Assembly: GCA_016931085.1 (NCBI GenBank)
Contig: JAFGFO010000293.1
Span: 1 to 64,000 of the forward strand
From: Thermoflexales bacterium
GTDB taxonomy: Bacteria > Chloroflexota > Anaerolineae > Fen-1058
Direction of reading: 5' to 3'
DNA: 64,000 nucleotides
Shown here: positions 30,505 through 39,815 of the stretch, one piece after another
How the letters are laid out: every line of letters starts with the position of its first letter
Position numbering within the stretch: position 1 is the first letter of the stretch
Notes under the pieces: generated by a model
Told to the model about the DNA's origin: nothing
Databases searched by the model: none
Seen by the model: the letters and a program-made list of their open reading frames with translations, nothing else
Translations under genes and position numbers: made by a program

Positions 30505-32631
30505 AAAAGATCGTCGTGGGCAGAGAGCGTGGCTCAATTACCTTTGCTCGTTTGCCTGATCGCTGTGCTGGCTCTACTGGTGGCGCGCGGCGACGTGCCC
30601 GGCGAGTCGGCCTATCCTGCTTTTCAGTCTGCACGATTGCTGGCCAACGCCAGCTATTATGACGAGCCAGCTCAGTATGGCGCCGGTGTGAGCTGCGCCG
30701 CTTCGCTGTTGTTCCTCGCGCCGCTGGCCGGCTGGCATCGCATGGGTGGCGATATCCCACAGGCCGGGCTGCTCTTGAGCGTGGCGGGCTGGTTAGTGTC
30801 GATCGTGGCCGTGTATGGGCTAGGGTTGCGTTTCAATCGGCCCGTGATGGCCGTCTTTGCAGCGGCGGCATTGGCGGTGGAGCCAGCCCTGTTTGGATTG
30901 GCCGGGCGCGACGTGCTGTTCGTGATGGGTTGGCTGTGGGGTGGGCTGGCCCTGGTGGCCGGCGGGGTGCGGGCGACCACTTCCCCTCCCCTGGTGGGAG
31001 GGGGAAAATCCTCCCACCCGCATGCGGGGGGGATTAGAGGGGGGGCCTATTTAGGCCTCGCCGCCCTGGTGGCCCTGGCAGCGTGCACCTATGACCAGTT
31101 GAACCTGGCCTGGGGGGGATGCTCCACTATGGCAGATTATGTGCCTGCTTTGGCGCCTGGCCTGGCGCTGCTGGCTGGCTGGAACCTGGACTGGGCTGCC
31201 TCGCGCCTCAAGCGGCTGCCGCTGCCGCCCGCCGAACGGCGCGCGCTGATTCTGATCCTGGTGCTGCTGGCGCTGTTGGGGCTTGTGTATGGCCGAGGCG
31301 CTGCCAGCCTGCTGGATTTCACGCCGCACACCGCCGAGCGTGTGGCGCTGTGGTCGCAGGTCGGGCTGTGGCTGCGCCAAAACGCACCAGCAGGGACGAC
31401 AGTGTGGAGCGATCAGAAAGCGTTGGTGGGCTATTTCTCCGGCTGGAGCACGTGGCGCGTTGTGAGCAAGCCTGACGGTGTGAGGGGGCGTGTGTTAGAT
31501 GTTACCTACCTGCCAGAGTATTGCGTTACGTCGAGTGGACTGACTTGGGCGGATTGGGTGGAGCGGCCATGGTTCCAGGCGCATTATCGGCGTGTTTACA
31601 CCGCCTCGAATTCTTACGACAGCATGGCCCCACTCGTCGTCTGGCGTTATCGCCCCGACCCGTTCGAGGCAGGCTGCGATTGGGAAGCGGACGCCGTGTG
31701 GGGACAGCTTGCAGGTGAGCAGATTGAGATGGAGGGTTATTGCCTCGATTCGTCCCGCATCATTCCCGGCCAGGCACAACATTTGATGCTGGTTTGGAGC
31801 GCTCCTGGGGCCGTGACACGCACGCTGGGTGTGAGGCTGCGCCTCTACGCCGAGGAGACGCAGCAAATGTGGGCCGAGGTGGTCAATGACCGCCCGGCCG
31901 GCGCACGGACTAGCTTTTGGCGGTCGGGCGATTATCTGTTCGACCGCTATACGCTCGACATGCCCCCCGACATCCCGCCCGGCGCCTACCGGCTGGAGGC
32001 GCAGGTGTACATGGACGAGCTCGAGCATGTTTTGCCTGTGATGCGAGACGGCTCAATCTTTGAGTCGCTTACGCTTGCATACCTGGAGGTGCAGCCGTGG
32101 GTCAGCACCCAAGCACTGCAAGCGGATTATCCAATCACGGCCACATTTGACGATGGGATCGAGCTGGTGGGCTACAGCTTGAGGCCGGCGCTTCTCATGC
32201 GGGGGGATTGGGGATCGCTTAGCCGGCAGGCAGGGACAGGGCTCCCCCTGCGAGGGGATGATGCCGCTTTCAGCCTTGAGCGCGATGCCCAGGAGGATGT
32301 GCTGCGGGTGCGCTTGTATTGGCACGCGCAGGCTGCACCGGCCGGGTTCTATCACATCTTTGTGCACCTGCTGTCGCCCGACGGGCGCCTCCTCGCCCAG
32401 CACGACGGCGTTCCTGTGTACGGCACTCGCCCCACTTCCGACTGGCAGGCCGGGCAATACATCTTGGACGAGCACCTGGTCCCGCTCGGCCCGGATGTGC
32501 CGCCGGGCCGCTACACGCTGCGCATTGGCCTGTACCGGCCAGACAGCGGCCAACGCCTGGCTGTCCGCAACCATGCCGGCACAGAGTTACCCGATCGCAG
32601 CTTGTTCCTGGCCGAGGTGGAACTGGAATGA
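30499..32631 (+). CDS. GT-C-like membrane protein with extracytoplasmic beta domains
   Basis: 710 residues from GTG 30499 after AAAGGGGATT. Spans at ~12-30, 65-85, 95-115, 120-160, 178-200, 215-235 and 250-272 make this shorter in the membrane part than its GT-C relatives. The acidic first-loop motif is weak ('GESAYPAFQSARLLANASYYDEP'). The soluble C-terminus has two domains like those of the other GT-C proteins: 'LMLVWSAPGAVTRTLGVRLRLY', then 'FVHLLSPDGRLLAQHDGVP...', then 'GRYTLRIGLYRPDSGQRLAV'. An inserted low-complexity peptide 'SPPLVGGGKSSHPHAGG' comes from a palindromic repeat. It overlaps the next CotH gene (ATGA). It might glycosylate or anchor the CotH proteins; this is inference. 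Confidence 0.65.
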   Translation: MIKRSSWAESVAQLPLLVCLIAVLALLVARGDVPGESAYPAFQSARLLANASYYDEPAQYGAGVSCAASLLFLAPLAGWHRMGGDIPQAGLLLSVAGWLVSIVAVYGLGLRFNRPVMAVFAAAALAVEPALFGLAGRDVLFVMGWLWGGLALVAGGVRATTSPPLVGGGKSSHPHAGGIRGGAYLGLAALVALAACTYDQLNLAWGGCSTMADYVPALAPGLALLAGWNLDWAASRLKRLPLPPAERRALILILVLLALLGLVYGRGAASLLDFTPHTAERVALWSQVGLWLRQNAPAGTTVWSDQKALVGYFSGWSTWRVVSKPDGVRGRVLDVTYLPEYCVTSSGLTWADWVERPWFQAHYRRVYTASNSYDSMAPLVVWRYRPDPFEAGCDWEADAVWGQLAGEQIEMEGYCLDSSRIIPGQAQHLMLVWSAPGAVTRTLGVRLRLYAEETQQMWAEVVNDRPAGARTSFWRSGDYLFDRYTLDMPPDIPPGAYRLEAQVYMDELEHVLPVMRDGSIFESLTLAYLEVQPWVSTQALQADYPITATFDDGIELVGYSLRPALLMRGDWGSLSRQAGTGLPLRGDDAAFSLERDAQEDVLRVRLYWHAQAAPAGFYHIFVHLLSPDGRLLAQHDGVPVYGTRPTSDWQAGQYILDEHLVPLGPDVPPGRYTLRIGLYRPDSGQRLAVRNHAGTELPDRSLFLAEVELE
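30979..31047. repeat. In-frame palindromic insertion in GT-C-like gene
   Basis: CCCCTCCC / GGGAGGGG arms (around 30983-31003) followed by a G-rich tail. It encodes a Gly/Pro-rich peptide (SPPLVGGGKSSHPHAGG) unlike the hydrophobic sequence on both sides. Confidence 0.65.
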
Positions 32632-35231
32632 GCGTAACTGCACGGCGTGTCATGTACGTGATCTGGGGCCTTGCCCTGGCAGCCCTGGTGGCCCTATCTG
32701 TTCGCCTGGGCGAAACGACCCTGACGCCGGCCTTGCAAACGCGCCTGGAGCGCCGCTCAGCCAAGGCAAACATCGCCCGCGACGCCCTGGCGCAGAGGGA
32801 AGCATCGCGCACGTTGGCTTTTTCCCCACCTGGCGGCTATTACGACGAGGACATCAGGGTGGAAATGCGTCCCGGTACGCCGGCCGGCGTGCCGGGCGCC
32901 AAGGTGGTATTTACCACCGATGGCAGCGTCCCGACCTATACGGTGGGCACACTGTATCAACACCCGTTTCACCTGGGGGGCGATCAGCAGCCCAGTGTCG
33001 TCGTCTTGCGCGCGCGCGAGGTGTCTGAGGATGGGCAGTGGGGGCCGGTCGTCAGCGCCAGTTACGTCATGGGAGTGCCGGCGCGCTTGCCCGTGCTGTC
33101 GTTAATCATCGACCCGGCCGAGCTGGCTGACCTGGAAGCGCACGAGCTGGCGCGTGGGGCAGACTGGGAACGCTCGATCCATCTGAGCTATATCACTTCT
33201 GACCACCAGCTCGCTTTTGCCACACCGGCCGGACTGCGCATTCGCAGTGAAATCGAGGGCCTGCCCAAAAAGTCGTTCTGGCTGTATTTCCGCCAGGAGT
33301 ATGGCCAGGCCAGGCTGGATTATCCGCTGTTTGAGGGTGACGGGCATTCTTTCAAGCGCCTGGTGTTGGACGCGGGAAGTGTGCGCAGTGGCTTGGACAG
33401 ATCCTTGCGCTGGACGCTGCTCGAAAACCAGATCACGGCCGACTTGATGCAAGAGCTTGGGGGAGTGGCACCTCGCGGCCAGTTCGTGGTGCTGTTCTTG
33501 AACGGCCAGCCCTGGGGCGTTTATAACCTGCGCGAGCGGCCCGATCGCTTTTTTCTGCAGGACCATTACAACATCCAGGACGCCGACTTGATCGAGAACC
33601 GCCAGGCACAAGAGGGAGATGTGGCGCGTTGGGAGGCGCTGCTCGATTTTGTCGAGACCCATTCGCTGGCCGAGGCGGAGAATTTTGCCTTTGTCCAAAC
33701 CCAGGTTGACGTGCAGAATTTCACCGATTACGTCTTGCTGCACATGTACGTGGCCAGCGATGATTGGCCGCAGCACAACGCCGTGCGCGCCAGGCCGCGC
33801 GAGCCGGGCGGGCGCTGGTTTTGGATCGCCTGGGAAGCATCGCGCGGCTACGGCGCCACTGGCGACCTGGAGTTCAAAGCTGTGGACTGGGCCACCCGCT
33901 CTTACGCACTCGATCCCCACGAGGGGGGTACCTGGCTGCGCTCGACCTTGCTGCTGCGCAGATTGCTCGACAACGATGAGTACCGGGCCACTTTTGTGAG
34001 CCGGGCAGCCGACCTGCTCAACACGGTCTTGTCGGCCAGATCTGTAGACGCTCGCGTGACACTTGGCATGTCGGCGCTTTCAAGTGATGTCCGTTATGAA
34101 GAAAATCGCTGGCCAGGCCCGCTCGATTGGAGATCGAACGGGCTTGCCTTGCGGGCGTGGGTGCGCGCCAGGCCTGAGCGGATGCGCCAGGAGCTGATGG
34201 GCAAGTTCAACCTGACAGGCACGCTGACGCTCGAGTTCATGCCGCCCGCGACCGGGCAGGGTTACGTGGTCGTCAACGGTTGGCCACTGCGGGATTTGCC
34301 CTGGCAGGGCGTGTATTTTGCCGGCAGTCAGATTCGCGTCACAGCTGTCCCCACGCCCGGCTACGTCTTTGCTGGCTGGGACGCGCTAGATTTGCCCTCC
34401 ACGCCGGCCATCACGTTGACGGCCAGTGCCCCGCGCAGCTTGTCGCCGCGCTTTGCACCTGCCCCGGCCGGCGCACTGCTCCCCAACGACGCCATCTTGA
34501 ACGAGTTTTGGATCAACGACGACGGCACACCTTACGCCAGCTTGGAGGGACGGCCGCTCGAAGGGGACTGGGTCGAAATCCTGGTTGTGCAGGATGGATT
34601 GGATATGCGTGGCTGGCGCGTCACGGACAACGACACCAAGACGGCCACCGACGAAGGCTCGCTGATCTTGCCGTCCACTGCCGCCTTTGCCGCTCTGCCG
34701 CGCGGGACGGTGATCTTGCTCCTGGCTACTGACAACGAATCCAACGCGCTGAATTTCCCGCGAGATGACCTGGACGCCTCGGATGGGCGGCTGGTTTTGT
34801 ACGTGGGGAACGGGGCATTGGACGCGGCGACTGACCCCGGCTTTGGACTGGGGCGCTCGAACGATAACCTGGTCCTGCTGGCGCCGGGGCCGACGAGCTC
34901 GTTTGCGGACGACGTGGCGATTGACTTTGTGGCCGAGGGTGCGAACGTCACGCCGGCGGCTTTTGGCGCCCTGGTCGATGGCGTTGTTTTTGAGCACCCC
35001 TTTCGTGGCCTATCGGCCGACAATGGCTGCGTTTTCGGGCGGAACCGCTTACCCGGCCGCGCGCCCTTTGACAACGACGATGGGGACGACCCCCTGACCG
35101 GCGACGATCAGCCTGGCCTCGGCGGGTGGCTGCTCGACCTGCATCGCGCTTATGCCGGCGACGATGTCATGCCCGGCGCGCAAAATCTGCTCACGCCCGG
35201 CGGCTTGAACCCGGGGCAGGCAAGACCCTAA
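32628..35231 (+). CDS. CotH-family surface protein with chitobiase-C-like and lamin-tail-like domains
   Basis: 867 residues from ATG 32628 (ATGA overlap with the previous stop; the upstream open frame is ignored). Signal/anchor at ~8-28. Residues ~65-150 resemble the chitobiase/hexosaminidase C-terminal domain (FSPPGGYYDEDIRVEMRPG, VVFTTDGSVPTYTVGT). The CotH domain (~155-470) has 'LRIRSEIEGLPKKSFWLYF' and 'VVLFLNGQPWGVYNLRERPDRFF', then 'FTDYVLLHMYVASDDWPQHN'. It is followed by an InlB-repeat-like segment (PTPGYVFAGWDAL) and a lamin-tail-like domain from ~620 (ILNEFWINDDG..., DWVEIL, GWRVTDND). This mosaic is typical of exported adhesive or matrix proteins. Whether the kinase fold is active is unknown. 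Confidence 0.82.
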   Translation: MSVTARRVMYVIWGLALAALVALSVRLGETTLTPALQTRLERRSAKANIARDALAQREASRTLAFSPPGGYYDEDIRVEMRPGTPAGVPGAKVVFTTDGSVPTYTVGTLYQHPFHLGGDQQPSVVVLRAREVSEDGQWGPVVSASYVMGVPARLPVLSLIIDPAELADLEAHELARGADWERSIHLSYITSDHQLAFATPAGLRIRSEIEGLPKKSFWLYFRQEYGQARLDYPLFEGDGHSFKRLVLDAGSVRSGLDRSLRWTLLENQITADLMQELGGVAPRGQFVVLFLNGQPWGVYNLRERPDRFFLQDHYNIQDADLIENRQAQEGDVARWEALLDFVETHSLAEAENFAFVQTQVDVQNFTDYVLLHMYVASDDWPQHNAVRARPREPGGRWFWIAWEASRGYGATGDLEFKAVDWATRSYALDPHEGGTWLRSTLLLRRLLDNDEYRATFVSRAADLLNTVLSARSVDARVTLGMSALSSDVRYEENRWPGPLDWRSNGLALRAWVRARPERMRQELMGKFNLTGTLTLEFMPPATGQGYVVVNGWPLRDLPWQGVYFAGSQIRVTAVPTPGYVFAGWDALDLPSTPAITLTASAPRSLSPRFAPAPAGALLPNDAILNEFWINDDGTPYASLEGRPLEGDWVEILVVQDGLDMRGWRVTDNDTKTATDEGSLILPSTAAFAALPRGTVILLLATDNESNALNFPRDDLDASDGRLVLYVGNGALDAATDPGFGLGRSNDNLVLLAPGPTSSFADDVAIDFVAEGANVTPAAFGALVDGVVFEHPFRGLSADNGCVFGRNRLPGRAPFDNDDGDDPLTGDDQPGLGGWLLDLHRAYAGDDVMPGAQNLLTPGGLNPGQARP

Positions 35232-35256
35232 GGATTTTCCTAAACCCTTAGGGTCT
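35223..35256. terminator. Hairpin over the CotH stop codon
   Basis: AGACCCTAAGG (35223-35233) and CCTTAGGGTCT (35246-35256) pair perfectly over 11 bp with a 12-nt loop. The stop TAA lies in the left arm. No U-run follows, so REP-like function is also possible. Confidence 0.6.
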
Positions 35257-35295
35257 GTAGTAGACACATTTAACAACACGTGGAGGTTTTTGAGT

Positions 35296-37380
35296 ATGTC
35301 TAAAGGAATCATGGGGCGCGGACTGGGCCTGGGCGTATGTACAGCCGTTGTATTATTCTGCCTGGCTGTTTCGAATTCGTCCTTGCCTGCGGCGGCTGGC
35401 GATGTATCACCTGATGGACGCGGGCACACACCCGCGCTTGCGCATTACTATATCGGCAATGATCCGGCCAAATGGCGGCTTGGGTCGCCCATCTCGCTCC
35501 AGCTTGCGGGCGAGGCTCTGCAGCCCGGCAACGTCGCCTCTAGCTTGTTTTACGCCACCTACCTGGGCGGCTCCGCTAACGATGAGGGCTGGTCCATTGC
35601 AGCGGATGATGATGGAAACGTGTATATCACGGGTATTACGTGGTCGGCTGATTTCCCGGCGGCTCCTCAGGGTCAAAGGACGTATTCTGGGGATAAGGAT
35701 GTCTTTGTGGCCAAGTTTGACGCGGCCGGCAATCTGGTTTACACGACGGTGTTGGGTGGGGCGTCCGGCGAGGAGGGCAATGCGATCGCAGTGGATGGTA
35801 TGGGCAACGCTTACGTGGGAGGCGAAACCTTTTCGCCTGATTTCCCTGTGTTGAACGCCTGGCAGCCTGGGTTTGCCGGGTACGAGGATGCCTATGTTTT
35901 CAAATTGGACCCTGAAGGGAGGCTCGTTTACTCGACCTTTATTGGCGGCAGTGGAGCGGAGGAAATCGATGACATCGTGGCGGACTCGGTGGGAAATGTG
36001 TACGTTGCGGGGGAGGTTTACTCGGACGATTATCCACTGCTGACTCCTTGGCAATCTCAAGTGTATGGCCCAGACGATGAGGATGGCTTTATTTCCATTT
36101 TTGACGCGAATGGGGAGCTGATCTATTCCACCTACATTGGCGCGGAATCACGCGATCAAATCTTTGACATTGCCGTCGACGCTGCCGGGTATATCTATGG
36201 AAGCGGCATGACTTCTTCGCCCGGATTTCCTCTTGTCAACCCCATTCAAGCCCAGTTCGGTGGTGATTGGGATGATTGCATGGTCTTCAAATTTGATCCC
36301 TGGCATAACCGGGTGATCTATTCCACTTTCCTGGGCGGGAGTGGGCGAGACGAGTGCTGGGGAATAGAAGTAGATCGAGAGGGTTATGCCTATGTGACAG
36401 GTTTTACGGCTTCGCCCAACTTTCCGTTGGTCAAGTCTATTCAGTCTTCTCGCTTGGGTTATGCGGATGCCATTGTTGCCAAATTGAGCCCGGATGGCCG
36501 CTCGTTGGTGTTTTCAACTCTACTGGGGGGACAGGACGAGGATTACGGGGGAGATTTGGCCCTGGATAGTGGTGGAAATATCTACGTGGTGGGCCAGACC
36601 CAGTCGGCTGATTTCCCGTGCTCGGCTGCGCTTCAGCCAGGCTTTGGGGGGGTAATGGATGGCTTTGTGCTCGCTTTGAGCGGCGAGGGAGAGTTGCTGT
36701 ATTCGTCGTTCTTGGGTGGGGCTGGATTGGACAGGAACTGGGGCGTGGCACTCGATCAGGACTGGGTTGCACACGTTGTCGGCGTGACCGAGTCGAGCGA
36801 TATGCCCGTGGTAGGGGCTGTTCAGAGCTACCGCGCTGCTTGCAGGGACGTGTTCTATTCCAAGTTGGGCTTGATCCCCACACCTACGCCTACCCCCACA
36901 CCTACGCCTTCCCCCACGCCTACCCCCTCGCCGACGCCTACTCCCGTTGCTCAGAGCAGCATAGATTCAGGTGGAGGGATGTTCTGGTTGGCGTACCCCG
37001 GGCATGTGACTATGTTGACCGTGCCGCCAGGGGCGGTGGATTCCAGCACCGCGTTTACCCTTGTGTATGCTTCTTATAGCGACAGGCAGGGTGAGTTGGG
37101 TGGGATAGACCACTTTTTCACTTTGCAAGCTCGACGGGGAGCGGAGGAAATCAGCCGTTTCAATGTGCCGCTCGAATTCGTGCTAGGCTTTCCGAGGACT
37201 GCGGCGCTCATCAGTGACACTTGTACGCTCTATCGCCTCGATGACACCCATTGGGTGACCGAGGGCGTTACGCTCACCAAGAGATCCAGCGGCTACTTGG
37301 CCGGAGCCATCGATAGGACGGGAATTTTTGGCGTGCTGGGGCAAACCCATCGCGTTTACTTGCCCCTCATCTTGCGCTAA
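35296..37380 (+). CDS. Secreted seven-repeat SBBP beta-propeller protein with Chloroflexota-type tail
   Basis: 694 residues from ATG 35296 (GGAGG 9 nt upstream; an in-frame TTG at 35290 is too close). Signal peptide: GLGLGVCTAVVLFCLAVSNSS. Seven SBBP repeats follow, each with 'YSTxLGGSxxDExxxIAVDxxGNxYVxGxT' form (for example 'LVYSTFIGGSGAEE', 'NVYVAGEVYSDDYPLL'), probably one seven-bladed propeller. Then a Thr-Pro/Ser-Pro linker (~530-555) and a beta domain with 'LTVPPGAVDSSTAFTLVY' (ZU5-like wording), ending 'HRVYLPLILR'. The linker plus 'YLPL(I)xR' ending is common in exported Chloroflexota proteins and may be a sorting signal. It converges with the GT39 gene, sharing 4 nt. Confidence 0.85.
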   Translation: MSKGIMGRGLGLGVCTAVVLFCLAVSNSSLPAAAGDVSPDGRGHTPALAHYYIGNDPAKWRLGSPISLQLAGEALQPGNVASSLFYATYLGGSANDEGWSIAADDDGNVYITGITWSADFPAAPQGQRTYSGDKDVFVAKFDAAGNLVYTTVLGGASGEEGNAIAVDGMGNAYVGGETFSPDFPVLNAWQPGFAGYEDAYVFKLDPEGRLVYSTFIGGSGAEEIDDIVADSVGNVYVAGEVYSDDYPLLTPWQSQVYGPDDEDGFISIFDANGELIYSTYIGAESRDQIFDIAVDAAGYIYGSGMTSSPGFPLVNPIQAQFGGDWDDCMVFKFDPWHNRVIYSTFLGGSGRDECWGIEVDREGYAYVTGFTASPNFPLVKSIQSSRLGYADAIVAKLSPDGRSLVFSTLLGGQDEDYGGDLALDSGGNIYVVGQTQSADFPCSAALQPGFGGVMDGFVLALSGEGELLYSSFLGGAGLDRNWGVALDQDWVAHVVGVTESSDMPVVGAVQSYRAACRDVFYSKLGLIPTPTPTPTPTPSPTPTPSPTPTPVAQSSIDSGGGMFWLAYPGHVTMLTVPPGAVDSSTAFTLVYASYSDRQGELGGIDHFFTLQARRGAEEISRFNVPLEFVLGFPRTAALISDTCTLYRLDDTHWVTEGVTLTKRSSGYLAGAIDRTGIFGVLGQTHRVYLPLILR

Positions 37381-39815
37381 CGAGGGGCCAGCAGCACGCG
37401 ATCGCCGCTGGTGCGGCTGTCTTGCACAGCCCAGCGTTTCCCGTCATCTAGCCAATACACGCCGGTCTGCACCAGGTAAGTTCCCGGCGGTGTGTCCTGG
37501 GGCAGGGTCAAGCTATGCCGTTGGATGAACACGTCACCCGCCCGCCAGCTTTCAATAGGCACTCCTAGCCCATCGCCGACGGCTGCCGCCTGCCCCTCTG
37601 GCCCCAGCACGTGCGCCATCAGCGATAGCAGCCGGGACGGCACACGCTCCACCCGCCAGGTCGTTTCCAGGTACACCGTCTCGCCTGGCCTGAGCGTGGA
37701 TCGGTCTAGTGTATAGTTCAACAGCGTCAATCCCGCCTCGAAATTGAGCGGCAGATCGAGCGGCGCCGTGCTCAATGCTTGGGCCAGCGCCATGTCCGAT
37801 GGCGCAACGTATACGCGCTTGCCTTCACTTTGATAATTGATCATTGATAATTGACAATTTCCCTCATAGATACGGAACGGCGGCGTAAAGCCGGGGCGTT
37901 TTTGCTCGTAGCTCAAACACGCACCCTCTAACCAACGCGGGTTGCCCACGGGCGCGTCTCGCGCCGCATCCTGTGCCGCATCCTGCGGCAGCACCACCCA
38001 GCCGGGTGATTGCCCGCCACCAGGGTACAGCCAACTCTGCGAACAGTCGAAATACGCCAGCCGCAAATCGCTTCGCCCAAAGCCTTCAGCGATCTGCTCC
38101 GCTCCGAGCGGCGCAACAGGTGTGGTGCACTGCGCGAGCCAGGTGCGCGGCTGGCTGGCCTGAAGGTGATACACGAACATCACGTGCCCTATTTTGGCGG
38201 CTGGCTCGTGCTTGCGAAACCAATCGAACATCTCCGGGTCGGCCAGGGGGATGCCTTGCAGCGTGGTGGCGCTGATGACGTAATCGCCGGGCGGCGGGTT
38301 GAAGCGCGAGGGAAACACCGCCGGTGTGCCGCCTTGCATGGGCGTCAGAGGCTCATAGTCTACGCCGTACATGGCCGGGTCGATAAAGGTGAAGACCGAC
38401 AAGCGCACCGGCTTGACCCCCTCGGCTCGCTGGTAAGCCGCCAGCTCTTTGAGCGCCTGGCCCCAATCAGTGTTCGAGTCGGCCAGGTAGCGCCAGCCGC
38501 CGTCCGGCCCGCCGGCCAGCTCGTTGAAATAGGCCAGGTAGTGGGGGTAGGTGAGAAGTGTGCCGGCGGCGTACCAGAAGAGCAAGATGTAAAACGTGAG
38601 ACGTAAAACCTGAAACCTGAAACCTGAAACCTGAACCCTGAACCCCCAAATCTGCCCCCCGATAAACACAAACATAAATGGCAGCACCGGCAGCAGGTGG
38701 CGATAGCCGATGTCGATCGTGCTGATGACCGCATTGGCAAAATAGATCACCGGTATGGCCAGCAGCCAGGCATAATCCGTCCAGGAGATCGGCCGCCAGG
38801 CTATCATGCTGATTAGCGCGGCTGCTAACAGGATCAGGCTGGGCAAGGGGGTCTTGACGACAAAAGCCAGCGGAAAGTACCACCACCAGCCGTGTTGGCT
38901 GACCTGGCCGGCCAGAAAGGCGGTGTGTCCTTCCGCCACGTGTTGGCTGAAGGCTTGCAAGATGAGCCAGTGCGATGGAGCGGGGATGGGAAGCGCGCCG
39001 CCGGGCAGCGGCTTGAATTCAAAGCCGTAAACGGCCCAAACCACGCCGCCCGCCAGGACGTAAATCAGCGCCAGGCGCGCGGCCCACGACGCCATGATCC
39101 TGGATAGGGCTTTGCCTTCCCCTTTGCCCCAGTCGGCGCGCAGCAGCGTGACGCCGACTAGACCAGCCAGCATCGGCGCAAAAAACAGGCCAGAAACCTT
39201 GGCGGCGATCGAGCCTCCCAACGCAAGCCCACTGAGGGCGATCAAGCGGATTGAGGGGCGGCGCGTGGCGCGCCACGCGGCAAAAGTGGCTAGCAGCCCC
39301 AGGGCCAGCGCGCTGATGTCGGTGGTGTTCACGTGCGAGTTGGAGATGATGGCGGGGTCGAGGACGTACAAGAAAAGCGCCAGTCGCCCGGCGCGCGCGC
39401 CGAACAGGTCGCTTGCCCAGCGGTAGACCAGTGCGCTGAGCAGGAGGGATAAAAGCGCGATCGGCACGCGCGTGGCCAACTCGACCGCCTCGATTGGCCC
39501 CAGACGCTCGAGCAATTGCACGCTGAATTTGAACAAATCGCCTTTGTCCCAGCCGGGCACCTGGTGCGGGTCGGGGCGCTCCGGCTGCAGCAGCAGCGCC
39601 CAGGCCGCCCACTCGTTGATTAGGGGAGGGTGGATGTGGGCCGGCAGCAGGCGATAATCTCCCGACGCCAGGCTGGTGTAGCCCATAGCGATGTGCATTG
39701 GCTCGTCGGTGGTCAATGACATGCGCCTGGAGCTGAGAACGGCCTGGCCGAACAAGGCCAGGAGCAGGAGGACGGCTATCAAGGGCGCGAAGGACCTTTT
39801 GCCGCTTGTGCTCAT
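37377..39815 (-). CDS. GT39-like (GT-C) membrane glycosyltransferase 1
   Basis: 812 residues. First extracytoplasmic loop motif 'LTTDEPMHIAMGYTSLASGDYRL', then 'HPPLINEWAA', the acidic site expected for dolichyl/undecaprenyl-phosphate-sugar transferases. About eleven spans run to ~440, including 'DIGYRHLLPVLPFMFVFIGG' and 'TYPHYLAYFNELAGGPDGGW'. The soluble part (~460-810) holds 'SNTDWGQALKELAAYQ' and a C-terminal beta domain 'GTYLVQTGVYWLDDGKRWAV'. Arrays at 38589-38644 (coding 'GFRVQVSGFRFQVLRLTFY') and 37830-37857 are in frame. ATGA overlap with the upstream paralog indicates an operon. Substrate unknown. Confidence 0.85.
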   Translation of the reverse strand: MSTSGKRSFAPLIAVLLLLALFGQAVLSSRRMSLTTDEPMHIAMGYTSLASGDYRLLPAHIHPPLINEWAAWALLLQPERPDPHQVPGWDKGDLFKFSVQLLERLGPIEAVELATRVPIALLSLLLSALVYRWASDLFGARAGRLALFLYVLDPAIISNSHVNTTDISALALGLLATFAAWRATRRPSIRLIALSGLALGGSIAAKVSGLFFAPMLAGLVGVTLLRADWGKGEGKALSRIMASWAARLALIYVLAGGVVWAVYGFEFKPLPGGALPIPAPSHWLILQAFSQHVAEGHTAFLAGQVSQHGWWWYFPLAFVVKTPLPSLILLAAALISMIAWRPISWTDYAWLLAIPVIYFANAVISTIDIGYRHLLPVLPFMFVFIGGQIWGFRVQVSGFRFQVLRLTFYILLFWYAAGTLLTYPHYLAYFNELAGGPDGGWRYLADSNTDWGQALKELAAYQRAEGVKPVRLSVFTFIDPAMYGVDYEPLTPMQGGTPAVFPSRFNPPPGDYVISATTLQGIPLADPEMFDWFRKHEPAAKIGHVMFVYHLQASQPRTWLAQCTTPVAPLGAEQIAEGFGRSDLRLAYFDCSQSWLYPGGGQSPGWVVLPQDAAQDAARDAPVGNPRWLEGACLSYEQKRPGFTPPFRIYEGNCQLSMINYQSEGKRVYVAPSDMALAQALSTAPLDLPLNFEAGLTLLNYTLDRSTLRPGETVYLETTWRVERVPSRLLSLMAHVLGPEGQAAAVGDGLGVPIESWRAGDVFIQRHSLTLPQDTPPGTYLVQTGVYWLDDGKRWAVQDSRTSGDRVLLAPR
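37830..37857. repeat. Heptamer array inside GT39 gene 1
   Basis: TTGATAA, TTGATCA, TTGATAA and TTGACAA. Read on the minus strand it encodes 'NCQLSMINYQSE' in the extracytoplasmic part. Confidence 0.88.
38589..38644. repeat. Heptamer array inside GT39 gene 1
   Basis: Eight units: GTAAAAC and GTGAGAC types changing to CTGAAAC and CTGAACC. The coding result is 'FRVQVSGFRFQVLRLTF', immediately before a conserved membrane span. Confidence 0.92.

Noticed and set aside
32319..32627. Upstream extension of the lamin-tail CotH protein
   Set aside because: It lies in another frame of the GT-C-like gene; ATG 32628 in an ATGA overlap precedes a clear signal segment.
36883..36957. Thr-Pro codon repeat as a member of the heptamer family
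   Set aside because: Its period is 6 or 12 bp and it encodes a normal Pro/Thr linker; no 7-bp register.
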